This document shows positions 1-11,866 of a DNA stretch of 64,000 nt, one piece after another (position 1 is the first letter of the stretch; every line of letters starts with the position of its first letter). The stretch spans positions 1 through 64,000 of the forward strand of contig VIIQ02000068.1 of NCBI GenBank assembly GCA_007449985.2, read 5' to 3'. The translations under genes were made by a program, and so were the position numbers. The stretch is from Desmodesmus armatus (lineage: Eukaryota; Chlorophyta; Chlorophyceae; Sphaeropleales; Scenedesmaceae). Below the pieces are notes generated by a model. It ran no database searches. It saw only the letters and a program-made list of their open reading frames with translations, and was not told where the DNA came from.

Positions 1-372
1 TGCTGAGGGACGTACTCCTCATGATCCACCTGTACAACAGCACCACACACACTACTCGTTCAGTGTCTTACACATACAGTTGCACATACGGCTTATTCCT
101 TGAATGGACAGCATGCAAGCTAGCTGCGTCCACAATGCTTGCCTTTCTTCACACTGCACACGCCCCTCGCATGAAGTCAGTATGTACATCCAGCCTACAC
201 AGACACACTTATTTGACCATTCTTCAAGGGGGTTCTGGTGGATCCCCAAATGCACTCCACAACTTGTGACACCTTCTGCTAACGCACATATACGCAGCTT
301 CCCTGCCTCCCTCCTGCCCCTTGTAGTTGGGGCAACTCATCTGGCCCCTGCCCACCCCAAAGCCCTGCAGTG

Positions 373-1844
373 TCACACCCCACCACTGCTGCTCACCCTG
401 TATGCCAGCCGTGCAAAGAAGTCCAGGGCTCCAACGCGGCTCAGACCTTGGAACCTCTCCAAGGTAAACACACGGGCCCTGCCCTGAACCGCTGACAGCG
501 GCACATGCAGCACAGCATCCGACTCAATCAGCTCCTTGGACCCATGGAAGGGCACAGCGGGCAGGGGCAGCGCAGCAGACAAGTAAATGGCGAAACTGAC
601 GTCACGGAATGCTGTAGTCGTGCTTTCCACCTGGCAGCTGGGACAAGTGCATCACTGACCACCCTGCATGCCTTGCAGTCGCCTAAAACATAGACACGAG
701 CTCAACAACATGTTTCAGGAGCGGGCTGGAGGAGATGCAAGAGGTGGGGCAAGCATTAATTTGGGGTGTATGAGCAGGCATGAACTGGTGCCGGGTAGCC
801 GTGAAAGTACTACAGTACAGCGCTGTCAGGACTACGGACACTGCCTGCTTTGCAAGTGCAGCTGTACACAAGGTTGGTTATAATGAAGGCATGATGCGCT
901 GGTGTGTCTGGATTGTATATGCGCGGGCTAAAGCCAAGTGGTGCCATGCAGTACAACGCAACTGCTAGCACCAGCCTGGCAGCCTCTGACACTGCAGCGG
1001 CAGCATCACCCAGTGCCGCCCCACCTGCCTGCCCCCTAGGACCTGCTCAGGCTTCAGGAACCTGAGGAGGCCCAGCTGCTGCTCTCCTGCTGCTGGTGCC
1101 TGCAGGACAGCTGTGATGCGGCCAACCTGCATTGTACAGCCGAATGGCAGCACGGACACAACTGAGAGCTGGTGCTGCAGGCACAACCAATGCGGTCCTC
1201 ATAGAGCTGACCCTGTTGGCTCTACTGCTTCCAGGGAGCTATTGACCTCAACAACCCCCTGGTTAGCAAGAGCGACACTGATGCGGAAGGACATTGAAAA
1301 CTACTGCCGGCAGTGCCTTCGTATCATATGCATATCACTTGCAAAGATGAAAGCAGTCTCAAAGCGGTGCTGACAGTACTCCAGAATGCCCACCTCAACA
1401 GAGTTTGGGTCCGTGTCCTGGTTGAACAGAACACAGTCGTTCACTGTGGCAGACGCAGGCAGCAGTGGGGTCGGCACTTGCAGTTGCCAGCAATGCCTGA
1501 AAGTCAATATGGCACTCCCCCATCCTGCTTCCAGAAGCCATCAGAGAGTGATACTGCGCCATGAACTCACCCTTGAAGGTTTGGCCGTTTATAGTGACCT
1601 GCTGTAGCTGATTGTCTCCAAGCATCAGCAGTCCAAGGCAATGTCCAAGGGCATCAGCATAGGCAGCGCAGGTGGAAATGCCACTGTGGCACAGCTGCTG
1701 GTATAAAAAGCTATTAGGGAATGTACATGCATAAACCATGGTCACACGTGTTGAAGACATGCATGCCCTTGGAACATTTGGCTCAGACCTGAACCACTGC
1801 AGTTGGGACGAAAAGCCCAAGGTGGCCTCTCCTTGTCGTGGCAA
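373..1844 (-). CDS. Putative BAH-domain-like protein gene, fragmentary
   Basis: Several open minus-strand blocks look like exons of one gene: about 1560-1700, 1395-1480, 965-1186 and 373-560. In order they contain VNDCVLFNQDTDPN, then VGRITAVLQAP followed by LGLLRFLKPEQVL, then ELIESDAVLHVPLSAVQGRA and DFFARLAYR. This succession resembles a bromo-adjacent-homology domain: a G/N-D-x-V start, an arginine/proline 'FyRPe' middle, then a 'selflSd..d.vPl..v.Gk..V' end with an aromatic-rich close. BAH domains are chromatin protein modules. I could not close the exon phases, the start codon is not fixed, and the gene may continue past the left edge. It could also be a decayed transposon-encoded protein. 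The family call is inference from motif order only. Confidence 0.3.
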
Positions 1845-2035
1845 CCGTAACTATCCATAACATATTCAAGGATCGTTTTGGGACTCTTTGTGGACGCTCA
1901 GCAGGCTGTTGGCCAAACCTTGATCGTTCAAACTCGGATCAGTCAAGCTGAGACGTTCCAAGTCTTTACTTTCTCAGTCCTTTCGAATCCTCAATCACTT
2001 TGTCAAGAGCAGCCTGTTTCCGTTGATACTGCAGC
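1845..2035. promoter_or_regulatory. Short intergenic region upstream of RFC2
   Basis: About 190 bp lies between the RFC2 start codon and the minus-strand BAH-like blocks. If the latter are a real gene this is a shared divergent promoter. It is less CTG-rich than its surroundings. I see no TATA box or recognisable element. Confidence 0.3.
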
Positions 2036-3364
2036 ATGGCCACGCCTATGGAGACAGATAAGCAGCCCAGGGACCAGCAGCAGCTCAAGGGGACCTCTGC
2101 AACAGGCTATGAGCTGCCATGGGTGCGTGGAGCATCTGTGCTGACAGCAACCGGCACACATGCAAGCACTAGGCCCATGACCATGCAGCTGCATGTGCTG
2201 TGCACTATTCCTGCTGACTGTGCAGGTGGAGAAGTATCGACCAAAATTTGTGAAGGATGTTGTGGGCAATGTGGATGCAGTGTCACGACTGCAAGTCATA
2301 GCTGAGGAGGGCAACATGCCAAACATCATTTTGTCGGTATGTCACACAGTGCAGCAGCACCAGCACTGCCTGAGCCCGCTGAAAAGCAACAGTCACGACA
2401 GGCTGGTTGTGCACAGGATTATTTGTCGCACAGCCATGGCAGCTCATAAGCTGGCAGGGTGACTGATTCAGGTATCAGTGACATCTGTACACTCATACAC
2501 TCCAGTGCTTGTGGACAGTTCAGCTGTGGATAATGTAGGGGCTCAGCTGTACTTGGCTCTTGGCTCAAGGTCGAGAGCATTGAGTCACAAGTTGAGTCTC
2601 AGACTTCAACACCCAGTCGTCTTGTCTGTACTTCCTGTCCTGCAGGGCCCACCAGGCACCGGCAAGACCACCAGCATTCTGGCAGTTGCGCGGCAGTTGC
2701 TGGGGTCACACTTCAAGGATGCAGTGCTGGAGCTGAATGCATCAGATGACAGGTGTGCTGGCTGACTCAGCGGCTCAACGCAGCCACATGCTACACACAG
2801 GAATGCAGAGTGAAGCAGTGTGTCAAATACGCTTGGCGGAAGGTTCTGCATGGTCTGTAGCAGCATGCAGTGCAGCAGGCGACCAACACAGCACGCCAGT
2901 ATACATGAAGATGCAGGAGACATGGCTTACATTGCTGTAGCAGAAATGACGCCACAGGTCCAGCAGCTTGTGCTCTCTGTTTCTGCTGTATTTTGCAGAG
3001 GCATAGACGTGGTGCGCAACAAGATCAAGATGTTTGCCCAGAAGAAGGTCACACTACCACCAGGCCGCCACAAGATTGTCATTTTGGATGAGGCAGACAG
3101 GTGAGAGGGTGGAGGGGCAGAGCAGCTGCTGTTGCGCCAGCCATAGAATCTGGATAATGAGTTTGATGGGCAATCAAGGGCATCTGGCTCAAGACTATTG
3201 CAGAAATTGATACTTCTGTCCTAATTTGCTGCACTTCCCTCTTGGTCTTGGTCCTCACAGCATCCGAGCTCGGAAGCAGTGATTACCCACACCACCTGGT
3301 ACCATCCTCTATCTATCGCAGCATGTTGTCTCACCCCGTCCCTGCTTGTTTCTGCTCCTCTCCG

Positions 3365-3402
<38 letters not shown>

Positions 3403-6057
3403 CCCCAGCATGACATCAGGAGCGCAGCAGGCCCTGCGGCGCACCATGGAGATATTCAGCAACACAACTCGCTTCGCATTGGCCTGCAACACCAGCACAA
3501 AGGTGAGCGCCGCAGGCTGCACAGGGGCGTGTGTGCGGCCAGAACCTGCTGCCTTTTTTTTGGTTGCCTGTTGCGCATGCTTGCGGGTGCAGCTCTGCCT
3601 GCAGGGGTAGGCCACAGCTGAGTTTGATGATAGGCAGTGACCTCGCTTTTGCTTCTTTGCCCCGCCTTGCGGTGTGCATATCAAATGCAGTCGTGGGTCT
3701 GCTTGCTAGCGTTCATTACCAAGTCGGCTGAACAGGTTGCTGATTGAAGCTCAATGTGTTGGGCACAGGCCTTGCCTCGGCAATTGGAGCCACAATGTAA
3801 ACTTTACAATACAATGTGTCAGTGCTGGCTGGCTGTTGCTAAGGTGTCGTCCCAAGTAGGGAGTAGCAGTGTCAATCCAACAACTGACGGCACATTACGC
3901 AGACACCTTGACAGAGCTTGTATGCACCCGCGCATGTGCCTGCAGGTGATTGAGCCTATACAGTCCCGCTGTGCGATTGTGCGCTTCACCAAGGTCTCAA
4001 ACGAGGACGTCCTGTCGCGGCTGCAGATTGTAAGTCCAAATAAAAGCGGGGGCTTTGGGCGGGCTGCTCGACTGCGGCTGGTGTGCAGCAGGAGGAGGGG
4101 GGGTTGCGCAGTAATCGATAGCTAACCAAGGGATAGCTGTCCGAGTCTCGCGTGTGGGGCTAGCAGTTACGCCTGCAATCATACCGATCACACATGCAGT
4201 CAGCAGTGGTCCAGCAGTAGTTTGTTATGTTGGCATGCCTGCCACTGGCTGTTGTCTGTGTGCAGCATGGTCAGCTAAGCCTTGGGAGTATCACTCGGCA
4301 CACAAGTCAGCCACGTGCACATGCAACATGCAGCCAAGGAGTTTGCTGCATGTTCTGACGGACGGTGTCCGCTTGTCTGTTTGCCTGACTGCCCAACTGC
4401 CGCTACTGCTACTGCTGCAGGTGATAGAGAAGGAGGGCATCACGTGCAGTGATGATGGCCTGGAGGCAATCGTGTTCACTGCGGATGGTGACATGCGGCA
4501 GGCACTCAACAACCTGCAGGTACTGCTGCTGCTGCTGCTGGGGCTGCTTCTTGCGCTAGTGTTGGTGGTGGAGGTGTGCACGCGCATGCTGAGCCAAGCT
4601 AACTTACCAAGTTGTTGTGGGTACCGAACCAGGAGCCAGCAGCTGTCGGCAACACTTGCAGGTGCCACACACATGAGGCATGCAATGATGGCTAGCAGGA
4701 TGCGAGAGCCCCTGTTGTTGCTGTGTGCAAGTTTGATTCGAACTGCACTGGACGTGCTGACGCGTGCTTGGTGTTGTGTGCTGCTGCAGGCTACCCACAC
4801 AGGCTTTGGTGACGTCACTGGCGACTCAGTATTCAAGGTATGGTGTGCACACTGTGGCACGTGTGGCTCTGATGATGATGGCGCAACACGGTAGATACTG
4901 CATTGGTTTCTAGCATGTCCCTGAGACAGACAAAGAAGTGCACAGGTGTCTGGTTGAGCCGGCACCAGCAGCCACTGTTTGCAGGCAGGTGCACCCTACC
5001 TGCAACAGAATGCTGTGCGCTCTACGTTGTAGCATGGTGGCCCCATTCCACCACATATGTGCAGTGTCTGGTCAGCAGGCTGAAATTCCCAAGAACCCAC
5101 CTCAACCTCGCCCAGTGCAGTAGCCCCAACACCCACCCCGCCATCCTGCGAGCTGCGCCCTGCTGCACCATGCTGCACACACACACACACACCCCTCCCC
5201 CCACCCCGCCCCCCAACTTCCCGTGTGCTGCAGGTGTGTGCAAGCCGCACCCCAATATCTGCGGGACATGCTCTCAGCATGTGATGCGCCCTGCTGCATC
5301 CTGCTGCACCACACTGCACACGCTCCCCACCCCAAGTTTACCCCCCCCCCTCCAATGTGCTGCAGGTGTGTGACCAGCCCCACCCCGCCATCGTGCGGGA
5401 CATGCTGTCAGCGTGTGGTGCCGGGGACCTGCAGAAGGCATACACCAACATGAAGAGCCTGTGTGACATGGGCTACAGTGCGGTGGACATCATCACAACA
5501 GTGTTCAAGGTAAGCTGCGCCGCATAAGCTGCCCTGCTGCAGTCACCCCCCTACCCACCCACTGATACCTTTATCACTGGGGTCCCAATTGATGGCAGGC
5601 CAGCACATCGGAAGGGGCCTGTAGGTGATGTCTACGTCGTGCTGTGCCGGCTATGTTGTGCTGGTCTGCACTACAGCCATGTCTCTTGTGGCCAGCAATG
5701 TGGCAGGGGTTGGCAGCTTGCATTGGCGGCCGTGCTCTCTGCATCCCGCATGACACTGTCTACACTGCATGCAGATGCACACACGCAATCAAACCAATCT
5801 GCTCCCTTGCTATGTGTGTTTTTGGTGGGCCCACCATATCTTATCACTAAACCATGTGGTCAAACCATGCGCTGTGCCATATTGTGCAGGTGGCGCGCAA
5901 CTCGCGGGAGATGTCGGAGTGGCTGCAGCTGGAGTTTCTGAAGGAGATAGGCTTCTGCCACATGCGCATTGGGGACGGGGTGAACAGCAGGCTGCAGCTG
6001 TCAGGCATGTTGGCGAAGCTGTGCAGTAAGGCACTCGACATGTCTAGCGGCACCTGA
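2036..6057 (+). CDS. RFC2: Replication factor C subunit 2 (clamp-loader ATPase)
   Basis: Ten exons with GT-AG introns: 2036-2122, 2226-2336, 2646-2752, 2999-3100, 3409-3502, 3946-4029, 4421-4519, 4790-4837, 5366-5509, 5890-6057. All phases close, giving 347 aa (human RFC2 has 354). RFC is the nuclear AAA+ pentamer that loads PCNA onto primed DNA. Visible motifs are YELPW and [15 protein letters not shown] at the N-terminus, Walker A GPPGTGKT (67-74), [10 protein letters not shown], Walker B ILDEAD (to residue 135), [17 protein letters not shown], and the SRC arginine-finger motif IEPIQSRC (to residue 176). The collar helix ends [38 protein letters not shown] is nearly identical to human RFC2 and separates it from RFC3/4/5. 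Yeast calls this subunit Rfc4. Intron 4 ends in a pure C tract and intron 8 holds degenerate copies of the start of exon 9. Confidence 0.97.
3365..3401 (+). repeat. Poly-C tract (37 nt) serving as polypyrimidine tract
   Basis: An uninterrupted run of 37 C lies seven bases before the first base of RFC2 exon 5 (3409). It occupies the place of the polypyrimidine tract. Length in the read data may be unreliable for such a run. Confidence 0.85.
5121..5290 (+). repeat. Two degenerate copies of the RFC2 exon 9 start inside intron 8
   Basis: Exon 9 begins at 5366 after TGTGCTGCAG. The segment 5224-5290 repeats that acceptor and about 55 nt of the exon (TGTGTG...CCGCACCCC...CGGGACATGCT.TCAGC.TGTG) with substitutions that destroy the coding sense. 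A more diverged copy lies at about 5111-5160 (CAG, then CCCCAACACCCACCCCGCCAT). The copies are spaced roughly 120 bp apart and separated by CA-rich and C-rich sequence. Confidence 0.75.
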
Positions 6058-6435
6058 CAAGCAGCAGCAGCAGAAGTGTGCGATTGTGATGCAGCAGCAT
6101 TGCTACTGGCCGGACTGGGAGTTTGGGAGACTTTCATCCTAACAGTTGTTGCGGTGCGAAGCTGTTGCTATGTGTTCCTATGTGTTCCTCCTTGCGTTGC
6201 CAGCTCGCAATTGGGTTGTGTGGCAGCGTGGTTGAGGCTGCAGCATGGCACAGCGTGGCTGTGAAAACATCCATGTTACAGCCGCTAGCAGAACGACATC
6301 ATTGCACACTCATATGCACACATATGTACAACACCCACTTCTTTCAAAGTTTGTTCAACAGTAGTATACAATGCATTGATACAATGCATCAGCAAGCCAA
6401 CCCATAAAATACACCTGGAAATGTTGGGGGCCTGC
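6058..6435. other. Convergent 3' region between RFC2 and the next gene
   Basis: RFC2 (plus) and the secreted-protein gene (minus) converge here. The stretch must hold both 3' UTRs. No ORF with family resemblance and no repeat was seen. Confidence 0.6.
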
Positions 6436-7425
6436 TCATGCTGCTGCCAGTGCAGCCTGCTGTTTGCTGCCAATGCGCACAAGCCCCAATGCCATGGGTG
6501 CAGTTGACTTGCAACTTAGCGTCACACTGCTGATGCTCTCCCCAGACTCATCATAGAAACCAAAGTACTTTCCCACAAACGGGGATGCGCATATGCTGCG
6601 GAACTTGAACTTGACTTCTACACCCCCAGGCTGCACTACTGCCTTACACTTCACCACTGCACGCAGCGTCTTCACACAGTCTATGGCTGCATCCACATAC
6701 AGGTCAACTGCTGAGGTGGCGGGGGGTAGTGTGAGTGTGACTGGGGCTTTAGAGGCTGGCGTGTCCTGCTGTACATACACCCAGCACTGGGTAACGCTCT
6801 GGCAGTAGGGCCAGACTGTGTCGAGGCCGTATGCAGCGTGAAACTCTTGGAAGATGAAGGGCACGTCTGCTGTGAGGCTCATGGGGCCTTGGGGGGTGTC
6901 AATGTGACCGTCCACAATAGCAGCCTGTGCAGGACGGCAGCATGGGAGTGGGTGGGGGGGGAGTCATGTGAAGGAAGTAAGGGAAGTGTTGCAGAGTTGC
7001 AGCATGCTCAGATTGGTCTGTTCAAGCTTCATTGCGGCCAAGTAATGTTCTTCAGTCCCTAAGAGACCTCGTGGTTGTCGGCATGCAGACTCTGCATGTT
7101 TGGCGGCAAGTCAGTGACTGCCCAGTGGTCAGAGCCCTGCTGTGGGCAAATGTGCTGTACATGTCGCATGGCGCCCAACTAGGGCTTGTGATTTGCACGA
7201 GCTGCCCTGCTGACACTTGGCTCTTACCTGTACGGAGGTCATCTGGTAGCCTCGCTTTTCCAGGATATCCACCCCATCATGCCAGGGCTGCTGAGGGTCC
7301 CGTTTTCCAACATACTTGCGGTATGCCTGGTCATTCCAACGAATTGCATTAATGGAGGTGCTGGCAGCTGGTGCAGGTTGATACATACATAGCAGTAGTG
7401 CGATAAGCAGCATCTGTGGCCACAT
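6436..7425 (-). CDS. Unknown secreted or ER-lumen protein, 228 aa
   Basis: Two exons: 7228-7425 and 6436-6924. A 303-nt intron with a good GTAAG donor and CACAG acceptor joins them in phase 0. The product starts MWPQMLLIALLLCMYQPAPA, a clear signal peptide probably cleaved after the AxA-S region near residue 22. The mature protein is about 205 aa, with four cysteines and several aromatic-rich segments such as WNDQAYRKYVG, IFQEFHAAYGLDTVWPYC and SPFVGKYFGFYDESG. There is no transmembrane segment after the signal and no C-terminal KDEL. The second half alternates hydrophobic and polar residues (VTLTLPPATSAVDLYVDAA, VEVKFKFRSICAS), suggesting a beta-sandwich. I do not recognise the family. It is head-to-head with the HAD hydrolase gene 255 bp away. 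Confidence 0.7.
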
Positions 7426-7680
7426 CGGGCTGTTGGACCAACGTATAGGTGAGTGATCAAGGTTGGATCCAAGCTAGATCAGTCGAGCATGCTCAAGCAG
7501 AACAGATATACCAGCTGCAGCACCACTGTCAACAGCACTTTTGCAAGCTTGAGGACATCATGCGACAATGCCCGGATGATGCCATTCGCCGGATGACTAA
7601 TTTGGTGATGACTAATGGGCACTTCCGGGTTGCACCTGCTGCCTTCACTGACCCACTGCCTTGCCTGAACCGTGCAAATC
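7426..7680. promoter_or_regulatory. Divergent promoter region, secreted protein / HAD hydrolase
   Basis: 255 bp separates the two divergent start codons (7425 minus, 7681 plus). Both promoters and both 5' UTRs must fit here. No TATA box is evident. Confidence 0.45.
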
Positions 7681-10600
7681 ATGATGAGACACGCATTCAC
7701 AGGACCAGCCCACCACATCCTCTGGTGTGGGCAGCAGGGTACTCCTGCCTTGGCACACAGGTTCCCCACCTTCGCGGCATCTGCACTGAGTGGGCAGCAT
7801 CCCAGCCAAACAGCCAGTATGCAGTATCACCAGATACCCCCCAACACACATCTCACCAAGCCCCTGCTGCTAGTGTCTGACTTGGACGACACCCTAACAA
7901 AAAACACACTGCAAGATGTACAGCATGCCGATGCCGCCTCATCGGCTTTCAAGGCGATGTGGGAGGCCAGCACAGCAGCAGGGATCAACTGCAAGCTGGC
8001 CATCAACACTGGCAGGTAAGCCTTTACCTTTGTATCAGTCTCACTCTCTTGCAGTCACTTCTTCAATCTGGTGCACACCTCTGGATGTGTGTCCAATGAT
8101 TGGCGGCATCGAAACACAGTGTCTCATCCACTTTGGGTGGTGTCAGGGAAGCTTGTTGCAGCCTGGCTGCTGTGCCGTGCTGGGAAGTGCCAAGTCGTAC
8201 CATACCATGCCATGCCACGCCGTGCCATGTCCTGAACACATCCGATAGACAGTTACACGTCCAGCATGTTTCTGCAGGACGCTACCTCTGTTTGAAGCTG
8301 CCTGGAAGGCTCGGCAGTCCATATTGCCGCAGCCAGACATACTCATCGCAGCCGTGGGCACACTCTGCTACTGCTATAACCATGCATCAGGTGCGCATAG
8401 CACAGCACATGCAGAAGACCACCATGTTCATGGCAAGGCAGTGCTGTTGCATGAAAGGGACCAGGCCAAACCGGCACTCAGGTGTTGGGGTGCAGTAAAA
8501 TTGGCATCCCACCCTGAGCTCAAAAGCGCGTCAGATCTCTTCTAGAACACCTCAGGCCGGTGCTTGCTCCCAATGCATGTTTGCATGTTGCTAGTGGTGC
8601 TGCTGTGAATGCACTACATGCTGTGCCACACACCAAGCACGGTGTTTACGGCGGCCATCAACTACATGCTGTGGTGTTCCCCCAAAGGCCCCTGGCTCCC
8701 TTGCGGGTTGCACGGCTCTGCCATGCCAAATCTGTAATTGTAGCTGTAACTGGTTTGCTGCTGGTGGCACGCACCACCAGCATGCTGGCCATGCAGGGCA
8801 TGCTACTTGTTGCTAAAAGCAGCGCTGTTTCGGTGGTGTTGGCAATGCAGTGCATCATGTGTGCGCTTCCATGCATCACCGCAGGCACCTGGGTGGAAGA
8901 TGCTGGCTGGACAGCTGCCATGGACAAAGGCTGGGAGTTGGCCTCAGCCAGGGCGGTGATGGATGGACTCATTGACACCTTTGGGGCAGACAGGTCAGCA
9001 AACTCACACAACACTCATCCACTGCTGTCACACACGCTGCCATTGCACACAATGCTGTTACACACACTGCTGTTGCACGGACATAATTTGCAACAACATG
9101 TACATGTACTCCAACTGCCACCGCACAATTATGTGCACCCCTAACGGCCCCTTCTCAACAAGACCCCCAGGCCGCCTCAATGTGTCAAGACACACCCTGC
9201 ATGCGAGATGCACAGCTGGCTGCAAGACACACGTGTCATCGCATGCGAGCGGGCACATGCCCATATCAAAACTTTACGTCTGTGCCTGTGCCTGTAATTC
9301 ATGCCTGTGCATGTGCCTGTAACCCATGCCTGTGCCTGTAATGTTCTTGACTGAGGCTCTAACCAATGCCTGTGTGTCAGCAGAGGGAGTAGTTGTACTA
9401 TCGTGCATGCTCACTAGGAACCCTGTGTGTTTGTGTGCCCGTGCAGTGTTGAGTACCGGCCTGATGTTGAGCTCCATGAGCACAAGCTGACAGTGCTGTA
9501 CCGCAAGGCTCTGAGGGAGCAGCTCATGCCCCACCTACACAGCAGCCTACAGCAGGCAGGGGTGGAGGCAACAGTCATTGAGGGAGGAGCAGGTGAGGCA
9601 TGACAAGCATGACCTTGAGATATACGAGTTGGCTGGCCGGATGGACACCTGACATTTGGGAGTTGGCTATCCGTCTGGACACAGCAGCGTTGATGGTGGG
9701 TATGCATATGGAAGCCCCCTTGCATGCTGCTGAGCACAGCCGGACTTTGATAGCAGAGTCGTCTGCTCAATGCCATCTCCTGCACAAGTGTGTTTACCCC
9801 CCCCCCCACACACACACACACACACCACCACCACCACCACTACTACACACAGCCGGTTTGCTATCCCTGTAGGATTGTGTTTGTGCCCGATGGAATTGCT
9901 TGCATGTGACTCGCATTTGTGCTATCTGCTAGCTACAGATGTATCCTCAATGCTCAAGACACCTCGCACCCCACCTCCTTGCACCATCCGCCCCCTGTCA
10001 GGCAGGGGTCCAGACTGGCAGTTCATCGACCTGCTGCCAAGGGGTGCAGGCAAGGGCGCTGCCATGCGCTATATGCAGCAGCAGCTAGGCTTTGATGACG
10101 CTCACACTGTAGCCTCTGGCGATGCAAACAATGACCTCCTCATGCTCCAGCAGGTGAGACATGTGTGTTGTTCATGTGCGGGGACGCGCTGCAGTTTGAG
10201 TAGAAACAGTCTGCACATTGCTGGGCTGATGTGTGGCGACAAGGATGCATGTTGCAACCGCAGCGAGTTTTTCATTCAGTGCTGAACTGAAAGAGGTCAT
10301 GTATGGTGCCTGCCAGCTGTGCAATCTGCGTGCGTGTATCCAGTCATTGTGATGGTGCACTCTACTAGTAGCACACATGGCAACGCTGGCTGGTACCACG
10401 TCCGCCCCTTCCCGGGCGGAAAGGAATGAAGCAGAATCATGTACACACAGTGATCCAATCATGGACACACAGTGATCCATCTGCTTTGAGGCCGATAACT
10501 TCTGGGTCCCTGCATTGCTGCCACGTGTCTACGCATGTGTACATTGATTGTGTGCACTGATGTGTGTTGCTGCCTCCCAGGCCCCTCAAGCCATTTTGGT

Positions 10601-10736
10601 GGGGAACGCAGTGCCGGAGCTGAAGCAGTGGGCACAGCAGCAGCAGCATGTGTACGTGGCTGCACAGCCCATCGCAGCTGGGGTGATTGAGGGGCTACAC
10701 CACTGGGGCTTCCTGGACCTGCCCTTGGCAAACTAG
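7681..10736 (+). CDS. Sucrose-phosphatase-like HAD-superfamily hydrolase
   Basis: Six exons: 7681-8015, 8278-8390, 8885-8993, 9447-9592, 10002-10153, 10581-10736; 336 aa. All four HAD motifs are present. Motif I is LLLVSDLDDTLTKN (nucleophile D67, acid/base D69), motif II is NTGR (109-112), the motif III lysine is in PRGAGKGAAM, and motif IV is SGDANNDLLML. The cap has PDILIAAVG and a lengthy W/E-rich section, the arrangement of the S6PP family (sucrose-6F-phosphate to sucrose plus phosphate). Plant enzymes of about 420 aa have an extra C-terminal domain that is absent here; the cyanobacterial type lacks it too. The first ~60 residues lack acidic residues and could be an organelle transit peptide, so M47 is an alternative start. 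The exact substrate is inferred. TGTAA lies about 180 nt after the stop. Confidence 0.85.
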
Positions 10737-11866
10737 AGGAGCTGCCGGTGAGGCTCCAGCCCATGAAGACTTGAAATCCTGGAGGCTTGTGTGTTAATCG
10801 TCCTGATGTTTGTCATGTCTTTCAGACCCATGTGGTGCTGGCACTGCTGGTGTTGATGCCATCATGTGTACACTATTGTAGAGTTTAGGGTTGAGGGTTG
10901 AGGGTTTGGGACCCCCTTGTAATGCAAAGAATCTCCGCTATCAGTGTAACAAAGGTGTAGCCGCGGATGCACGAAAGACCTGCTGTGAGGCCTATGGGTC
11001 GTGTGACACTACTGGAGTGGGCATGATCTGGTGTTAGCTGGAGTGGAGTTTTGGATGTCCTGAGGCCAGCCCAGGTGCCCAACACATGCATACGCCTGCC
11101 TCCCTTGCATTTCTCTCGTGCAGCACTCAGCTTTGAGGCAGTGCCCAAACTGGGGTGCCCCTTGACATAAGGGCCCGTGCTATGTGCCAACCTGTAGATT
11201 GGGATGTGCTGATCAGTTCTGGGTTGGGCATTCTTCGGGAGGTGTGCAACAGCTTGGTGGGGGGGGGGTGTCTCCTGGCGGCCTGCACCGAGGGCTACAG
11301 TCCCACGTACACTGATGTTATGCATGTTGTAAAATGTTGAGGGGTGTAACAGGTGTAACAGTTGGGAATTGACTCTACAGTGCCTTTGTTGCCTGCCGGT
11401 GTGTTCTCAAAGGGTAGCTAGGGACTACCATACTGCCGCAAACCATGCATGACAAGCTGCCATTGAGCTGCCCAACTGTCCAGCACACGGGTATGAACAG
11501 TGTGTATGATATGGCTCCCAACATGAAAGCCCTAGGGTTCGGTTGCCGAGTCCTTGCTGCATCTCTGCTACGCTTCATGCACATTCACCAAAGATCCACA
11601 ACTTCATATATGCAATTCCGTAGATTTGCATGCGTCGTGGCTAGACTGTTTCCGGTGTCGGTTGTGCTGTGCCATGACCACGTTCTGATTGCGCGCACAT
11701 TCCCGTGTCAGGTAACCTCGGATAGGTTGAATTGCGTCCACTATCTCGTTTTCCGCAAGTGCAGCGGCTGACGTCCGCGCTACTCGTTCCTGCTTGGTTC
11801 TACTGTCATTCTACTGCTGCTGCTCAATGCAACCTGGCCCCGTGGTTTGCAGCTGCCCCTGTAGCC
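10737..11866. other. Intergenic region, no gene seen
   Basis: About 1.1 kb between two plus-strand genes. It holds the 3' UTR of the HAD hydrolase (TGTAA near 10917, the usual chlorophyte poly-A signal) and the promoter/5' UTR of the next gene. ORFs of up to 146 aa on either strand have no exon-like boundaries or family motifs. Confidence 0.5.

Noticed and set aside
4154..4894. 246-aa plus-strand ORF
   Set aside because: Spans RFC2 exon 7 and its flanking introns; only the VIEKEGI..LNNLQ part is real and the rest is intron.
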